A stretch of DNA of 64,000 nt from Oceanidesulfovibrio marinus (GCF_013085545.1 NZ_CP039543.1:2821322-2885321), one strand, 5' to 3'; numbered from the stretch's first letter, positions 25,472 to 35,094 are shown. Notes: generated by a model not told the origin, from the letters alone. Numbers and translations: made by a program.

Positions 25472-27996
25472 AAATCAACGTGCTCCAGGGCCAGATCGCC
25501 CTCCAGAAACGCCTCGGCCGCCTTGCGCGGCGCGTCGTCGTCCACCATGGCGCCGTCCATGAGCCGGCTGAAGCCGAGCAGACGCCCCAGCATGTGGAGC
25601 TGCTCGCGCACGTCGTCGCCGGGCACCTCCGTGAGCGAGGCCGTGACCAGGTCGCCCTGGGTGTCCGTTGCGTAGCCGTTCGCCCGCAGAATCCGGCCGA
25701 TGAACTCGGCGCGGCGCTCCCGCTGCACGGCCGCTGTGCCCCCGCCCTTGAAGCGGAAGCGAACGAAGTTCTCCTGCTGGTTGGGGCCGCACACGCTGTC
25801 CACCATGGCGAAGTGGAAGTCCACGCGAGCGTTGAGGTTCAGGTAGTCGCGGGTGATCAGGGCGTAGTTCTGGTTGCCCAGGGGACGCTCGCCGCCGCCG
25901 TCGATCATGGAGCGGGACATGAGCTCGGACACGGAAAGCACGGGCGGGGCCGCCCGCCAGCGCAGGCCCGGAGTGTTCATGCCCTCGCAGAGCGCCTGGA
26001 GCGGCGCGGAGAGCACGTCCCTGACGCTGATCCTGCGCCCCACGTCCGGGGCTAGGCCGCCGCCCAGGTCGATGATCAGAAACTGCAACGGCACGTCGTC
26101 CAGCCAGTGGACCAGGCTGTCCGCCTCCTCCACCGCCTCGTCCCCGGCGTGGAACAGGCTGAGCAGCGTCTTCTCGTGGCAGAAGCGCACGATGTCGTGC
26201 AGGGAGCGGCACTCGCTGATGGAGAAGGTGGGGCCATACGCGTCGGTCAGGTTGAGCGGCACGATGAGGTCGCGGAGCTCCCTGGCGCGGGCCGAGAGGC
26301 TGGCGTGGGGCGCGTGCTCGCGCTTGCGCTGCGGCATGCTCGCCACCACGTCGGGCGGAACCCGCGTCACCACGTGGTCGTCAGCATCCACGATGACCAG
26401 CTCACCCTCGGGAATGGCGTCCACTGCGCCGGGCGCGCCGGTGATCATGGGCACGCCGTACTCCCTGGCCACGCAGGAAAGATGGTCGGTGGGGTTGCCC
26501 AACTCCACCACCACGCCCTCCAGCCGCGGCATGAGCTGCGCCGCGTCCACAAGACTCTGGTGCAGCACGAGCACCACCGGGCCTTCGGGCAGGGGCTTGG
26601 TAAGATTGTCGGCGTCGCGCAGGACGCGGGCCTTGCCGAATGCCCGCCCAGATGCGGCGCAGACGCCGTCCGCAACCAGCTTCTCGCCGGTAATTCTGCG
26701 CGCCGCGCGGATAGCCTTGCCCTGCAGCCGGATGCTTCTGGACTGGAGGAAAAAGAGATCGCCATTCTGGTCCACGGCCCATTCCATATCCTGGGGCGCG
26801 CCGAATAGAACCTCGGCCAGCAGGCCCCAACGTAGCAGCGCGGAAATTTCATTGTGAATCAGAGCCGGCTCGGCGCGCTCCTGCTCGGAAAGCGTGGCCA
26901 TGGTCAGGCCGCCGCCTTCGGCAGGCACCTCGCCCCCTTCCTTGTCGGCAATGATGCTCAGCACGTCGGCCGGGTCGTCGCGCAGGGGCTGGAAAACGTC
27001 GGCCGGGGAGCTCCCGCCAACAGCCTGGGTGCCCAGGCCGCGCACCGCGGAGAGCAGCATGCGCCCGTTCTCCGGGTCCGAGGGGTTGAGCGTGAAAAGC
27101 ACGCCGGCGGCGCGGGCATCGACCATGGTCTGGACAATGGCGGCCATGGAAAAATCGTCCAGGGGCAGCCCGGCCTGGCGGCGGTAGGTCAGGGGCCGGG
27201 CCCCGAAGTTGCTGGCCACCACATCCTTGTACGCCTGGATGAGCGCGTCCTCGCTGCACACGTTGAGCACGGAGGTGAACTGCCCGGCAAAGGAGTGGGC
27301 CGGGTTGTCCTCCACCAGAGCGCTGCTGCGCACGGAGACCGGAGGCGAGCCGATGGCGCGCCAGTGATCCGCCAGGGCCGATCGGATGTCATCCGGCACC
27401 TGCGCGGCGTTGATGAGCGCCCGAATTTCCCGCGCCGCGGCGGACGGGTCCCCTGCCCCGGCGTCCAGGGGCCGCAGGATGCGCAGGATGCTCTCGTCCA
27501 GGCCGCTACGCTCCAGAAAACGCCGGCACGCCAGCGACGTCATCACAAAGCCGGGCGGCACCGGCATGCCGGAGCGGATCATCTCGCCCAGGAAGGCGGC
27601 CTTGCCGCCGATGGAGCGCGCCTGCTCCGTGGCCGCGTCCTCCAGGGGTATAGCCAGGATCTCGGCGTCGCCCTCGGAGTCCAGCCGGGCGGTTACCTGT
27701 CGCGTGGTCCGGGCCAGGCGGTCGTGCGCGCTGTACAGGGCCGGGTAACGGTTGTCCGAGAGCCGGTTCAGGCCGTCCACCAGCTCGAAGGTTACGGCCA
27801 GCAGCTCTTCCAGGATGGTGCTCAGGCCGGAGCGTTTCAGCAGCGCCTCGTCGAACGAGCTGATGAGCTCCAGGGCGCGCTCGTTGCTGTGCAGCACGGC
27901 GCGGAAGGTGTGGTAGCGGGCCTTGAGGATGCGCAGGGCCTCCTGTTCCCGCTCCAGCCGCCGTCTGGCGTAGATATCCCTGACCCAGCGAATCAT
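25462..27996 (-). CDS. PEP/pyruvate-binding domain protein, paralog 3 (PEP-synthase-like, no barrel)
   Basis: Predicted 844-residue cytoplasmic protein. Residues ~1-105 are helical; ~125-425 form a PPDK/PEP-synthase N-terminal ATP-grasp domain with GGKAAFLGEMIRSG, SVRSSALVEDNPAHSFAGQF and the end LFFLQSRSI; ~440-540 form the swivelling phosphohistidine domain with His505 in NPTDHLSCVAREYGVP. Real PEP synthases then have a PEP/pyruvate barrel. It is replaced by a ~260-residue domain with CRSLHDIVRFCHEK near 596-609. Start ATG overlaps the stop of paralog 2 (ATGA). This is the paralog whose ATP-grasp motifs are best kept. Last gene of the operon; substrate unknown. Confidence 0.85.
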   Translation of the reverse strand: MIRWVRDIYARRRLEREQEALRILKARYHTFRAVLHSNERALELISSFDEALLKRSGLSTILEELLAVTFELVDGLNRLSDNRYPALYSAHDRLARTTRQVTARLDSEGDAEILAIPLEDAATEQARSIGGKAAFLGEMIRSGMPVPPGFVMTSLACRRFLERSGLDESILRILRPLDAGAGDPSAAAREIRALINAAQVPDDIRSALADHWRAIGSPPVSVRSSALVEDNPAHSFAGQFTSVLNVCSEDALIQAYKDVVASNFGARPLTYRRQAGLPLDDFSMAAIVQTMVDARAAGVLFTLNPSDPENGRMLLSAVRGLGTQAVGGSSPADVFQPLRDDPADVLSIIADKEGGEVPAEGGGLTMATLSEQERAEPALIHNEISALLRWGLLAEVLFGAPQDMEWAVDQNGDLFFLQSRSIRLQGKAIRAARRITGEKLVADGVCAASGRAFGKARVLRDADNLTKPLPEGPVVLVLHQSLVDAAQLMPRLEGVVVELGNPTDHLSCVAREYGVPMITGAPGAVDAIPEGELVIVDADDHVVTRVPPDVVASMPQRKREHAPHASLSARARELRDLIVPLNLTDAYGPTFSISECRSLHDIVRFCHEKTLLSLFHAGDEAVEEADSLVHWLDDVPLQFLIIDLGGGLAPDVGRRISVRDVLSAPLQALCEGMNTPGLRWRAAPPVLSVSELMSRSMIDGGGERPLGNQNYALITRDYLNLNARVDFHFAMVDSVCGPNQQENFVRFRFKGGGTAAVQRERRAEFIGRILRANGYATDTQGDLVTASLTEVPGDDVREQLHMLGRLLGFSRLMDGAMVDDDAPRKAAEAFLEGDLALEHVDFQA

Positions 27997-30377
27997 GGCA
28001 GTTCCTTTGCGGCCTCGTATTGAGCTGCCACCTCGCGGAAGGCCTGCTCCATGCGGCCCAGGCTGTCCTCCCGGCCCATGGAGATATCGAGCTGCCTAGT
28101 GAAAGCCGTGAGGATACCGAGCTGCTCCAGCGCGTCCGCCATGGTCTCGCGGTCTACGATCTTGAGCCGGCCTGTCACCAGATCGCCGGTCATCTCCACG
28201 TTGAACTGCAGCGTGGCCAGCACACGGCGGATCAGCTCCGCACGCCTGTTCTTGCGTTCTGCGTCGGCAAAGCCGCCGGCAAAGCGGAAGTAGATGTAAT
28301 TCTGGTGCGGATTGTCCTGCATGAAAGCGTCCACCACGCTGTAGTGGTAGCCCATGTGCAGGCTGAGGTTGAAGTACCCGGTGGCCAGGATGGCGAGGTT
28401 CATGCCCTGCTCGGCCGGTGCCTGGAGCACGGCCGCGGTGCGCTGCATGCCGGAGAAGATGTCGCGCATGGAGACCTGCAGGTTCTCCCGGTTGTCCCAG
28501 GCGTAGCGCAGGCCGCCCAGGAAGCGGTGCATGGGTTCGGAGAGAATATCATCGCGCGTGACCACGGGGCCGGCGTCCTCGGCCAAGCCGCCGCCGGCGT
28601 CCACCAGGCCGATGTTCAGGGGGATGCGCATCTCCAGGCGATGCGGCTCGATGCACGCGCCGCCGCCCTCGTGCGCGTCCAGCAGCTCCTCCACGGCGCG
28701 TTCGTGCGCAAAGTGGATGATGTCGTGGAAGCTGCGGCAGTTCTGCGGGGCAAAGGACTCGGAGCCGGAGTCCGTGAGCTTGAGCGGCATGATGAACTGC
28801 AGCAGCCGGCGCAGGGTGGTGAACTCGGGGTCGGTGGCGTAGAGCTCGGAGCCTGCCCTGCTCTGGGAAAGAAGGATGTCGAGGGAGCCTGCGTAGACCA
28901 CCGGGACCGAGGCGTCCACGGTGACCTCCGCGCCGGGCTTGAGGGTCTTGAGCGCGCCGGCCGCGCCGAACACGGCCGGGATGCGGTACTCCCGCGCCAC
29001 GGTGGCGAGGTGGCCGATGGTGGAGCCCAACTCCGTGACCAGGGCGCCGGCCTTGAGCAGGAACGGGGCGAGCTGCGGCGAGGCGGCGCGGGCCACGGCA
29101 ACTGCGCCCAGGGGGAACTCCTCCGGGTCGTCGCCTTCCTTGATGTGCACCACCTTGCCGGCGGCCGCGCCGGCCTGTGCCGAGTTGCCGCCGCGCAGCA
29201 GCACTTTCGCCTGGTCCAGCACGGCGGCCAGATCGTCGGCGTCCGCGGCCTCCTCCACGATCTCGGCGACCGCCGCATCCAGGATGCGCGGAACCCCTTC
29301 CCTGTCCAGGCAGAGGTGCAGCTCCTGCGGCGCGCCCAGGGCGCGCTCCAGCACAATGCCCGCCTCGGCGATGAGCCGCTGGGAATCGGCCGGCAGCAGG
29401 CCGGAGCCGCGCAGCAGGCCGCCGCCCACGGGCGTGAGTGGTTTGACGCCGTCGGGCAGGCGCACGGCCTCGTCCTTGGGCCGGATGTCGGACTCTGCCG
29501 GCGGAAATGGGTGGGCGCGGCGCAGGTTGTAATGCTCCTCACCGGCCGGGCCGCTCATGGCCAGGGACATGGCTCCCAGAGTGCGGGACTCCGGGCAGCA
29601 GGTGCGCAGGCGTCCCCAGTACTCGCTGGGCACGCGCTCGCGCACGCCCACAGCCATATCGCGCCAGCCCAGGGCCACGCCTTTGCGGCACGCTTCCAGC
29701 ACGTCCCGGACGATGTGCTCCCTGTTCGATTCCTGCGCCGGCAGGCCGGAGGCCGGCTCGCTACCGCCGGCCGGGCAGGCCGAGACGGCTAGCCCTTCCG
29801 GACGGCCCAGGCGCTGCCACAGGGCGTCGGTCTCGCGCAAGATGGCCTGCTCCAGCTTCGGGGTCATGCCCTTCTCCTGCATCAGGCGGCAGGCGGTCAC
29901 CGTAACCACGAAGCCGTCCACGGCGCCGATGTGCGGAGTGCGCAGCAGCTCGGCCAGACAGACGTTGGGCATGCCGGCCAGGGGCAGGTTCTCCCAATGC
30001 AGCTCGGGAAAGCCCATGGCCAGCCGGGAGGCCTGCGGGCCGAGGCCGCCCGAAAGAATGTCGTCGAGCACGCCCTTGATGTACTCGTAGCGGTCGTAGA
30101 GCTCCACGTAGCGGTCGTCGGTCATGGCGTTCAGGCTGTAGGCCACCTGATGGACCAGACCGCTCATGTCCCGCACGGCGCGTGAGAGGAAGGCGTTGTC
30201 GAAGATGTACTCGCCGCCGAGGGCGCTTTCGAGCTCGGCCATCTTTTCCATGATGGCGTTGTTGAGCTCCAGAATGCGTCTGAACTTGTGGAACAGGGAG
30301 CGCAGCGACGTCGGGCTCTCCTGCTCTTGCTTGCATCCACCCCGACGCGAGAAGAGTGAGCGCAAGTAGCCGGCCAT
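27993..30377 (-). CDS. PEP/pyruvate-binding-like protein, paralog 2, with decayed ATP-grasp domain
   Basis: Predicted 794-residue paralog of its neighbours. The helical N-terminus (LRSLFHKFRRILELNN; ALGGEYIFD) aligns with paralog 1. The ATP-grasp region has lost GGKA, VRSS-type and ILQxRPI motifs (last reads ILDAAVAEI), so ATP binding is doubtful. The swivel domain is intact with His456 in STIGHLATVAREYRIP, and the C-terminal domain keeps CRSFHDIIHFAHER near 547-560. It might accept phosphate from a sister protein; that is inference. The ATG overlaps the receiver stop as TGATG and its stop overlaps paralog 3. Confidence 0.82.
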   Translation of the reverse strand: MAGYLRSLFSRRGGCKQEQESPTSLRSLFHKFRRILELNNAIMEKMAELESALGGEYIFDNAFLSRAVRDMSGLVHQVAYSLNAMTDDRYVELYDRYEYIKGVLDDILSGGLGPQASRLAMGFPELHWENLPLAGMPNVCLAELLRTPHIGAVDGFVVTVTACRLMQEKGMTPKLEQAILRETDALWQRLGRPEGLAVSACPAGGSEPASGLPAQESNREHIVRDVLEACRKGVALGWRDMAVGVRERVPSEYWGRLRTCCPESRTLGAMSLAMSGPAGEEHYNLRRAHPFPPAESDIRPKDEAVRLPDGVKPLTPVGGGLLRGSGLLPADSQRLIAEAGIVLERALGAPQELHLCLDREGVPRILDAAVAEIVEEAADADDLAAVLDQAKVLLRGGNSAQAGAAAGKVVHIKEGDDPEEFPLGAVAVARAASPQLAPFLLKAGALVTELGSTIGHLATVAREYRIPAVFGAAGALKTLKPGAEVTVDASVPVVYAGSLDILLSQSRAGSELYATDPEFTTLRRLLQFIMPLKLTDSGSESFAPQNCRSFHDIIHFAHERAVEELLDAHEGGGACIEPHRLEMRIPLNIGLVDAGGGLAEDAGPVVTRDDILSEPMHRFLGGLRYAWDNRENLQVSMRDIFSGMQRTAAVLQAPAEQGMNLAILATGYFNLSLHMGYHYSVVDAFMQDNPHQNYIYFRFAGGFADAERKNRRAELIRRVLATLQFNVEMTGDLVTGRLKIVDRETMADALEQLGILTAFTRQLDISMGREDSLGRMEQAFREVAAQYEAAKELP

Positions 30378-30811
30378 CAGGCGCTTCCGTTGGTGTCGTC
30401 CTGCGGCTGGTCTGAAGCGGAGTCGGCTTGCCGCCGCCCGGCCTCCACGCGTTTCACGGCGTCGAGTATCTCACTGAGCTTGAAGGGCTTGGCCAGAAAG
30501 TCGAAGGCGCCCTTGCGGAAGGACTCCTTGGCTGTGTCCAGAGTGGCAAAGCCGGTGATGACGATGACCCCGGTATCCGGAGATATTTCTTTGATCCTGG
30601 TGAGAAAGCGCATGCCGTCCACGCCTTCCATCTTCAGGTCGGTGATAACCACGTCAAAGTGCGCCTCCTCGATGCGGGCCATGGCTGAGGCGCTGTCGTT
30701 CAGGGTCTCGACATCGTACCCCGCCTTCTGGAACGCCGGCTTGAGCCGCTTGCAGACGATGGGCTCGTCATCCAGTATAAGTATTCGAACTTTCTCGTTG
30801 TCCTTGTTCAT
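30377..30811 (-). CDS. single-domain response regulator (receiver) between PEP-like paralogs
   Basis: Predicted 144-residue receiver domain. Acidic pair in LILDDEPIVC, phosphoacceptor Asp58 in VVITDLKMEGVDG, Thr in VIVITGFAT, and Lys in FLAKPF. There is no output domain; the tail is polar. The start at 30811 lies inside the end of paralog 1 (44-nt overlap) and its stop overlaps the paralog 2 start, so it is coupled to both. It may be phosphorylated by the divergent kinase at 35735-37180 or another kinase, linking two-component signalling to these proteins. Confidence 0.9.
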   Translation of the reverse strand: MNKDNEKVRILILDDEPIVCKRLKPAFQKAGYDVETLNDSASAMARIEEAHFDVVITDLKMEGVDGMRFLTRIKEISPDTGVIVITGFATLDTAKESFRKGAFDFLAKPFKLSEILDAVKRVEAGRRQADSASDQPQDDTNGSA

Positions 30812-33368
30812 CCTGTTCTCCCGGGCCGTTGGAAATCTGTTGCATGAAGACGGCAAGATGGTCCTGCACGTCCTCGTCGCTCTGCAACACCACGTCGAGC
30901 TGACGGGTGTAGCCGACCAGGCCGCCAAGCATGTTCATCTTCTCTATGCCGCGTGCCAAGGATATCTTTTTAATCCTACCCACGACAAGGTCGCCGCGTA
31001 CTTCCACCCTGAAGTCGAAGCGCTCCAGGACCTCGGCGATGAAGCTCGCCCGGCGGGAACGGCGCTCGATATCGGTGACGCCGCCAAGGAAACGGAAATA
31101 GATGTAGTTGTCGTTCTCGGATTCACTCAGGAACGCGTCGATGATGTTGTAATGATAGCCGAGCTGCAGGTGCAGGTTGAGGTACTCCTTGGAGACCACG
31201 GCCAAGTTCCGCCCGATGCGGCTGGTGGCGGCCACCGAGAAGGTGCGTGTGAAGCTGGACATGAAGCTGGACAGGTCCACGGAGACCGGCCGCGTGCACC
31301 ACATGCCGGGCTGGCACATGCCGTCCAGCAGACTTTTGAGCGGCACGGAGAGCACGTGCTTGAGCTCCAGGTCCTCGTCGGTCTTGCACATGCCGTCTTC
31401 CACGTCGATAACCGTCAGCCCCAGGGACATGTGCAGGTTCAGCCGTCTGGGCTTGGTCTCGTGCAGCTCCCGGCGCTCGCTGAGCTGGATGAGCTCACTC
31501 ACGGCCTTCTCGTGGATGTAGCGCGTGATGTCGTGGAACGTGGTGCAGTTGGAGGGCCGGAAGTCGTCGCTCTTCGGGTCCACCAGGTGCAGGGGCGTGA
31601 TGCGCTTGAGCAGCCGGCGGAGCAGCCGGTACTCGTACGACTCTTCAAACACGCACTGGCTGGTGAGCTCGTAGCGCCTCAGGCCGGGCACGATGCCGCG
31701 GTAGACCACGTTGTTGCCGGCGTCCAGGGTGATCTCCTCGCCGGTTTGGAGCCGGGTGGTGGCGTCGCCGGCATTCACGATGGTGGGCACGCGGTGCTCC
31801 CTGGCGATGGTAGCCATGTGGCCGGCCGGGGAACCGATGTCGGTGATGATGCCCCTGGCGTGGGACATGATCCGCGAGAAGCGCGGCGAGGTGAAGTGGC
31901 TGACCAGGATGGCGCCATAGGGAAAGTCGTGCAGGTCCTCGTCGTTCTCCACCACGAACACCTTGCCCGAGGCCACGCCCTGCTGCACGATGATGCCCTG
32001 GCCGGCCATCAGCGTGTCCTCCACGTCCGGGGCGGGAGGCGGCGGCAGCGTATCGGCCTGCAGCTCGAAACGTATGGGACGCGCCTGGAGGATGTAGAGC
32101 TCGCCGTCCGCGTCGTAGCACCACTCCGCCTCGACGGGCCGCTTGAGAAAACTTTCGATGTCCAGGCCGGCGCGGGCCAGCTGCACGAGCTGTTCCTTGG
32201 AGATGCAGGGCGTCTTGCCCTCATCCTGGGAGAGATTCTTCCAGACCGTGCCGCCTTCCGGGTTGAGTTCCAGAAGCTGGTCCTTGATCTCGGTGTGGGT
32301 GGAGCGCACGGCGAACGGCGCCAGCCGCTCGATATAAAAAGTATCGGACTTGATCACCCCGCCCATGAGCGGCGCGCCCAGGCCCGGCGTGCAGTTGACC
32401 ACCATAACCTCTTTCTGCGACGGATCGGCCGGGTAGGTCTGCAGGGTGCCGCTGCACTCGGCGGCGATCATGAGCTGGAAGCCCACGCCCATGGCCAGCT
32501 CTTCTTCATGAAAGCCCTTGATGATGCGGTAGCGCCAGGCCTGCGGGGAGTAGGCGCCGGCAACGACCATCTTGTAGGCGTCGAGCAGCCCCTCCTGCCT
32601 GATGCCCAGCTCGCTCTCGTACTGGCCGGCAAAGCTGCTCTCTTCGTCCTCGCCCCAGGCGCTGCTGCGCACGGCAAAAAGGTGGGGCCCCTTATCGCCT
32701 TCGCGCCTGAGCCTGGAAACGAGCGCGTCGGCCTCGCCCATGATGTCTGCGGCCAGAGGCTTGGGGATGTCGGCCTTGAGGATCTTCTCGCGGATCTCCA
32801 CGCACATCTGGTCGAAGGCGGCCTCGTCCTTGCCGTCCCAGGCCGTCACGGCCTCGTGGATGGTGCGGCGCAGGCCGTTGTGGTCGAGAAATGCGAAGAA
32901 CGCCTTGGTGGTGGCCACGAACCCGTCCGGCACCCGGTGGCCCAGGGTGTTGCGGATGATGCCCAGGTTGTTGAGCTTGCTCCCGGCCGCGTCCACCGTG
33001 CCCTGGTCCAGAGATTCCAGGGGAATGGTCAGGCTCACCTGGTCGAAGGCGTGCCTGCCGGAGAGTTCCTCGTGGATGGCGTGGCGGATGCGCTCGTACG
33101 CCTTGAAGAGCTCCACGTTCTTGTCCTGGTTCAGCACGCTCAGGTCGGAGATGAGCTTGAAGACCAGGTCCTCGAGCTGCTCGCACGAGGAGAGGATGTA
33201 CTGCTTGTCAAAGACGTACTCGCCTCCCAGCTTGTCGCCCATGTCGCCCATCAGCTCAAGGATGCGGTTGTTCCGCTCGATAAGCCCCTTGAACTTGCGA
33301 AAGAGCGTGGTGAAGGAAACCGGGGGCTTCTTGGGGCGCCAGAAGGCGAGTACGTTTAACAGATTCAC
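30768..33368 (-). CDS. PEP/pyruvate-binding domain protein, paralog 1
   Basis: Predicted 866-residue cytoplasmic protein. Helical region 1-110 (FTTLFRKFKGLIERNN); ATP-grasp domain ~125-432 keeping FAVRSSAWGEDEESSFAGQY and the end LYILQARPI, though GGKA is replaced by GSKL; swivel domain ~455-560 with His517 in SPAGHMATIAREHRVP; then a C-terminal domain with CTTFHDITRYIHEK (608-621) and YLNLHLQLGYHYNIIDAF later. The PEP/pyruvate barrel of PEP synthase or PPDK is absent. Located between the TIGR02186-like gene and the receiver gene. An ATP-driven histidine phosphotransfer reaction is plausible; acceptor unknown. Confidence 0.85.
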   Translation of the reverse strand: MNLLNVLAFWRPKKPPVSFTTLFRKFKGLIERNNRILELMGDMGDKLGGEYVFDKQYILSSCEQLEDLVFKLISDLSVLNQDKNVELFKAYERIRHAIHEELSGRHAFDQVSLTIPLESLDQGTVDAAGSKLNNLGIIRNTLGHRVPDGFVATTKAFFAFLDHNGLRRTIHEAVTAWDGKDEAAFDQMCVEIREKILKADIPKPLAADIMGEADALVSRLRREGDKGPHLFAVRSSAWGEDEESSFAGQYESELGIRQEGLLDAYKMVVAGAYSPQAWRYRIIKGFHEEELAMGVGFQLMIAAECSGTLQTYPADPSQKEVMVVNCTPGLGAPLMGGVIKSDTFYIERLAPFAVRSTHTEIKDQLLELNPEGGTVWKNLSQDEGKTPCISKEQLVQLARAGLDIESFLKRPVEAEWCYDADGELYILQARPIRFELQADTLPPPPAPDVEDTLMAGQGIIVQQGVASGKVFVVENDEDLHDFPYGAILVSHFTSPRFSRIMSHARGIITDIGSPAGHMATIAREHRVPTIVNAGDATTRLQTGEEITLDAGNNVVYRGIVPGLRRYELTSQCVFEESYEYRLLRRLLKRITPLHLVDPKSDDFRPSNCTTFHDITRYIHEKAVSELIQLSERRELHETKPRRLNLHMSLGLTVIDVEDGMCKTDEDLELKHVLSVPLKSLLDGMCQPGMWCTRPVSVDLSSFMSSFTRTFSVAATSRIGRNLAVVSKEYLNLHLQLGYHYNIIDAFLSESENDNYIYFRFLGGVTDIERRSRRASFIAEVLERFDFRVEVRGDLVVGRIKKISLARGIEKMNMLGGLVGYTRQLDVVLQSDEDVQDHLAVFMQQISNGPGEQDEQGQRESSNTYTG

Positions 33369-33392
33369 GTGTATTGTCCTTAACGCAGAGAC

Positions 33393-34151
33393 CTAGTGCG
33401 CTTCTCCCTTGCTCTGGAAGATCAGGCCGATGACCAGGCCGCTGACAAGTGCGATGATCGTGGCCAGGATACCATACAAGGCGCCGTGGCCGAAGGCGAG
33501 CTTTGCCATGAACAGAGGCGTGCTGACCAGCTCGACCTTGAGATCCTTCTCGGTCATGGCGACCTCCTGCCCGTCCTTCACGGCGATGCTGGCCAGCTTG
33601 TAGTCGCCGGGGGCCAAGCGGGAGGGAATGGGCAGCGTGGCCATGAACGATTGCATGCCGTCCTTGACCTCGCCCATGGCAACCTCGCCGGCTTCTTCCT
33701 GATACAGGCGTTCCTTGGTCTTCAGCTTGATGAGCTGATCGATGAGCTCGGGCCGGGCCGCGGTGTCGGGCTCGATCTCGATGGTGTTGAGCATGGACTC
33801 GGCCTTCAGCTCCTTGCCGGCGGCGCCCAGCTCGTCCAGAGGCTTGGAGCTGCCCACGATGTAGAGCACCGGCACGCCGTGGAAGGTGAGGGAGTCCATG
33901 TTCATCCACAGCAGGCCCAGGGCCTTGTCCTTGCGCTTCATGTGCAGCTCGCCGGCCTCGCCGACGATGCGCAGCACGATCTGGCTGCCTTCGGGCGCCT
34001 GGCCTTCGACCTTGACGGTGGTGCCGTTGTAGGTGGTGTCGATCTTGATGGTCTCAGGCGTGACCTGCATGGACATGTCGCCTTGCGCAAAGGCGGGAAC
34101 ACACAGGGCCGCGATCAGCATCGTGGTGAGGATGAGGTGTCTGAGCTTCAT
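33393..34151 (-). CDS. TIGR02186-like membrane-anchored periplasmic protein
   Basis: Predicted 252-residue protein with a signal peptide (LILTTMLIAALCVPAFAQ), a periplasmic region of about 190 residues and one C-terminal helix (ILATIIALVSGLVIGLIF) with a short cytoplasmic tail. Beginning and layout match the TIGR02186 / Alph_Pro_TM family, known to accompany TauE/SafE permeases. Here it starts 2 bp after the permease stop, supporting that partnership. Biochemical role unknown; it may bind the exported anion or gate the permease. Confidence 0.75.
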   Translation of the reverse strand: MKLRHLILTTMLIAALCVPAFAQGDMSMQVTPETIKIDTTYNGTTVKVEGQAPEGSQIVLRIVGEAGELHMKRKDKALGLLWMNMDSLTFHGVPVLYIVGSSKPLDELGAAGKELKAESMLNTIEIEPDTAARPELIDQLIKLKTKERLYQEEAGEVAMGEVKDGMQSFMATLPIPSRLAPGDYKLASIAVKDGQEVAMTEKDLKVELVSTPLFMAKLAFGHGALYGILATIIALVSGLVIGLIFQSKGEAH

Positions 34152-34153
34152 GA

Positions 34154-35092
34154 TTAATGACCTCCCACGTACGCCAGCAGGATATCCGGCCGGGCGATGA
34201 GTTCATAGAGCATCTTGCCCATCACGACCAGAACCAGAGTTGCGAGCAGGATCTTGAGCTGGTCGCCCTGGAGCTTGCGGCCGATGCGGGCGCCGACCTG
34301 CGCTCCGATGGAGGAGCCGATGAGCAGGAGGAACGCCAGCACGAAGTCCACCGTGTGGTTCTGGCTGGCCTGCATGATGGTGACGTTGATGCAGGTGAAA
34401 AGAATCTGGAACAGGCTGGTGCCCACAACCACGTGCATGGGCATACGCAGCAGGTAGACCATGACCGGAACCATGATGAAGCCACCGCCGACGCCCATGA
34501 TGGCGGCGAGGATGCCGACCAGAGTGCCCAGCGCCAGGGGCATGATCACGGACATGCGTACGCCGGAGCGCTTGAAGTCGGTCTGCCAGGGCAGGGCCTG
34601 GAACATGCGCGCGTACTTGGATTCCTTCTTGGGCTTGGCCGCTTCCTTTTCCGCGGTCTTGCTCTTGCGCATGGACTGCAGGCTCTCCAGGAACATGTAG
34701 CCGCCCACGAAACCGAGCATGAGCACGTATGTGATGCTGATGAGGAAGTCCGCGTTGCCCATGGCCCGCAGGACCTTGATTATCTGCACACCCACCGTGC
34801 CGCCCAGCACGCCGCCGATCAGCAGCAGAAAGCCCATTTTGAAGTCGACGTTGCCCAGGCGGAAGTGCGCCAGGGTGCCGGACGTCGAAGCACCGACAAT
34901 TTGGTTGGAGTCCGAAGCCGCCGCCACGGTGGCGGGGATGCCCAGCATGATCAGCAGCGGCGTCATGAGAAAGCCGCCGCCCACGCCAAATATGCCAGAG
35001 AGCAACCCAACGCCGCCGCCGAGTCCGAAGATCGCGGCGATATTAACGCTGTTGCCTGCGATTGGCAGGTAAAGATGCAAAGGTAGAGTCAT
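34154..35092 (-). CDS. TauE/SafE-family anion permease
   Basis: Predicted inner-membrane permease of 312 residues with about eight helices. The family repeat is seen twice: GGGVGLLSGIFGVGGGFLMTPLL near the start (split over residues ~25-50) and LVGILAAIMGVGGGFIMVP in the second half. TauE/SafE proteins export sulfite, sulfoacetate or other organosulfur anions. A cytoplasmic loop around residues 125-150 is very Lys-rich. It sits between the UspA-like and TIGR02186-like genes. In this probable sulfate reducer sulfite or sulfonate is a reasonable but unproven substrate. Confidence 0.9.
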   Translation of the reverse strand: MTLPLHLYLPIAGNSVNIAAIFGLGGGVGLLSGIFGVGGGFLMTPLLIMLGIPATVAAASDSNQIVGASTSGTLAHFRLGNVDFKMGFLLLIGGVLGGTVGVQIIKVLRAMGNADFLISITYVLMLGFVGGYMFLESLQSMRKSKTAEKEAAKPKKESKYARMFQALPWQTDFKRSGVRMSVIMPLALGTLVGILAAIMGVGGGFIMVPVMVYLLRMPMHVVVGTSLFQILFTCINVTIMQASQNHTVDFVLAFLLLIGSSIGAQVGARIGRKLQGDQLKILLATLVLVVMGKMLYELIARPDILLAYVGGH

Positions 35093-35094
35093 TG

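Noticed and set aside
30390-33359. A 989-codon open frame on the plus strand opposite PEP-like paralog 1
   Set aside because: It is a shadow caused by high GC and codon bias; the minus strand carries conserved domains and the plus translation has no family features.
25462-33368. Annotation of the three paralogs as PEP synthase or pyruvate phosphate dikinase
   Set aside because: The PEP/pyruvate barrel is not visible in any of them and one has lost its ATP-grasp motifs, so gluconeogenic PEP formation is unlikely.
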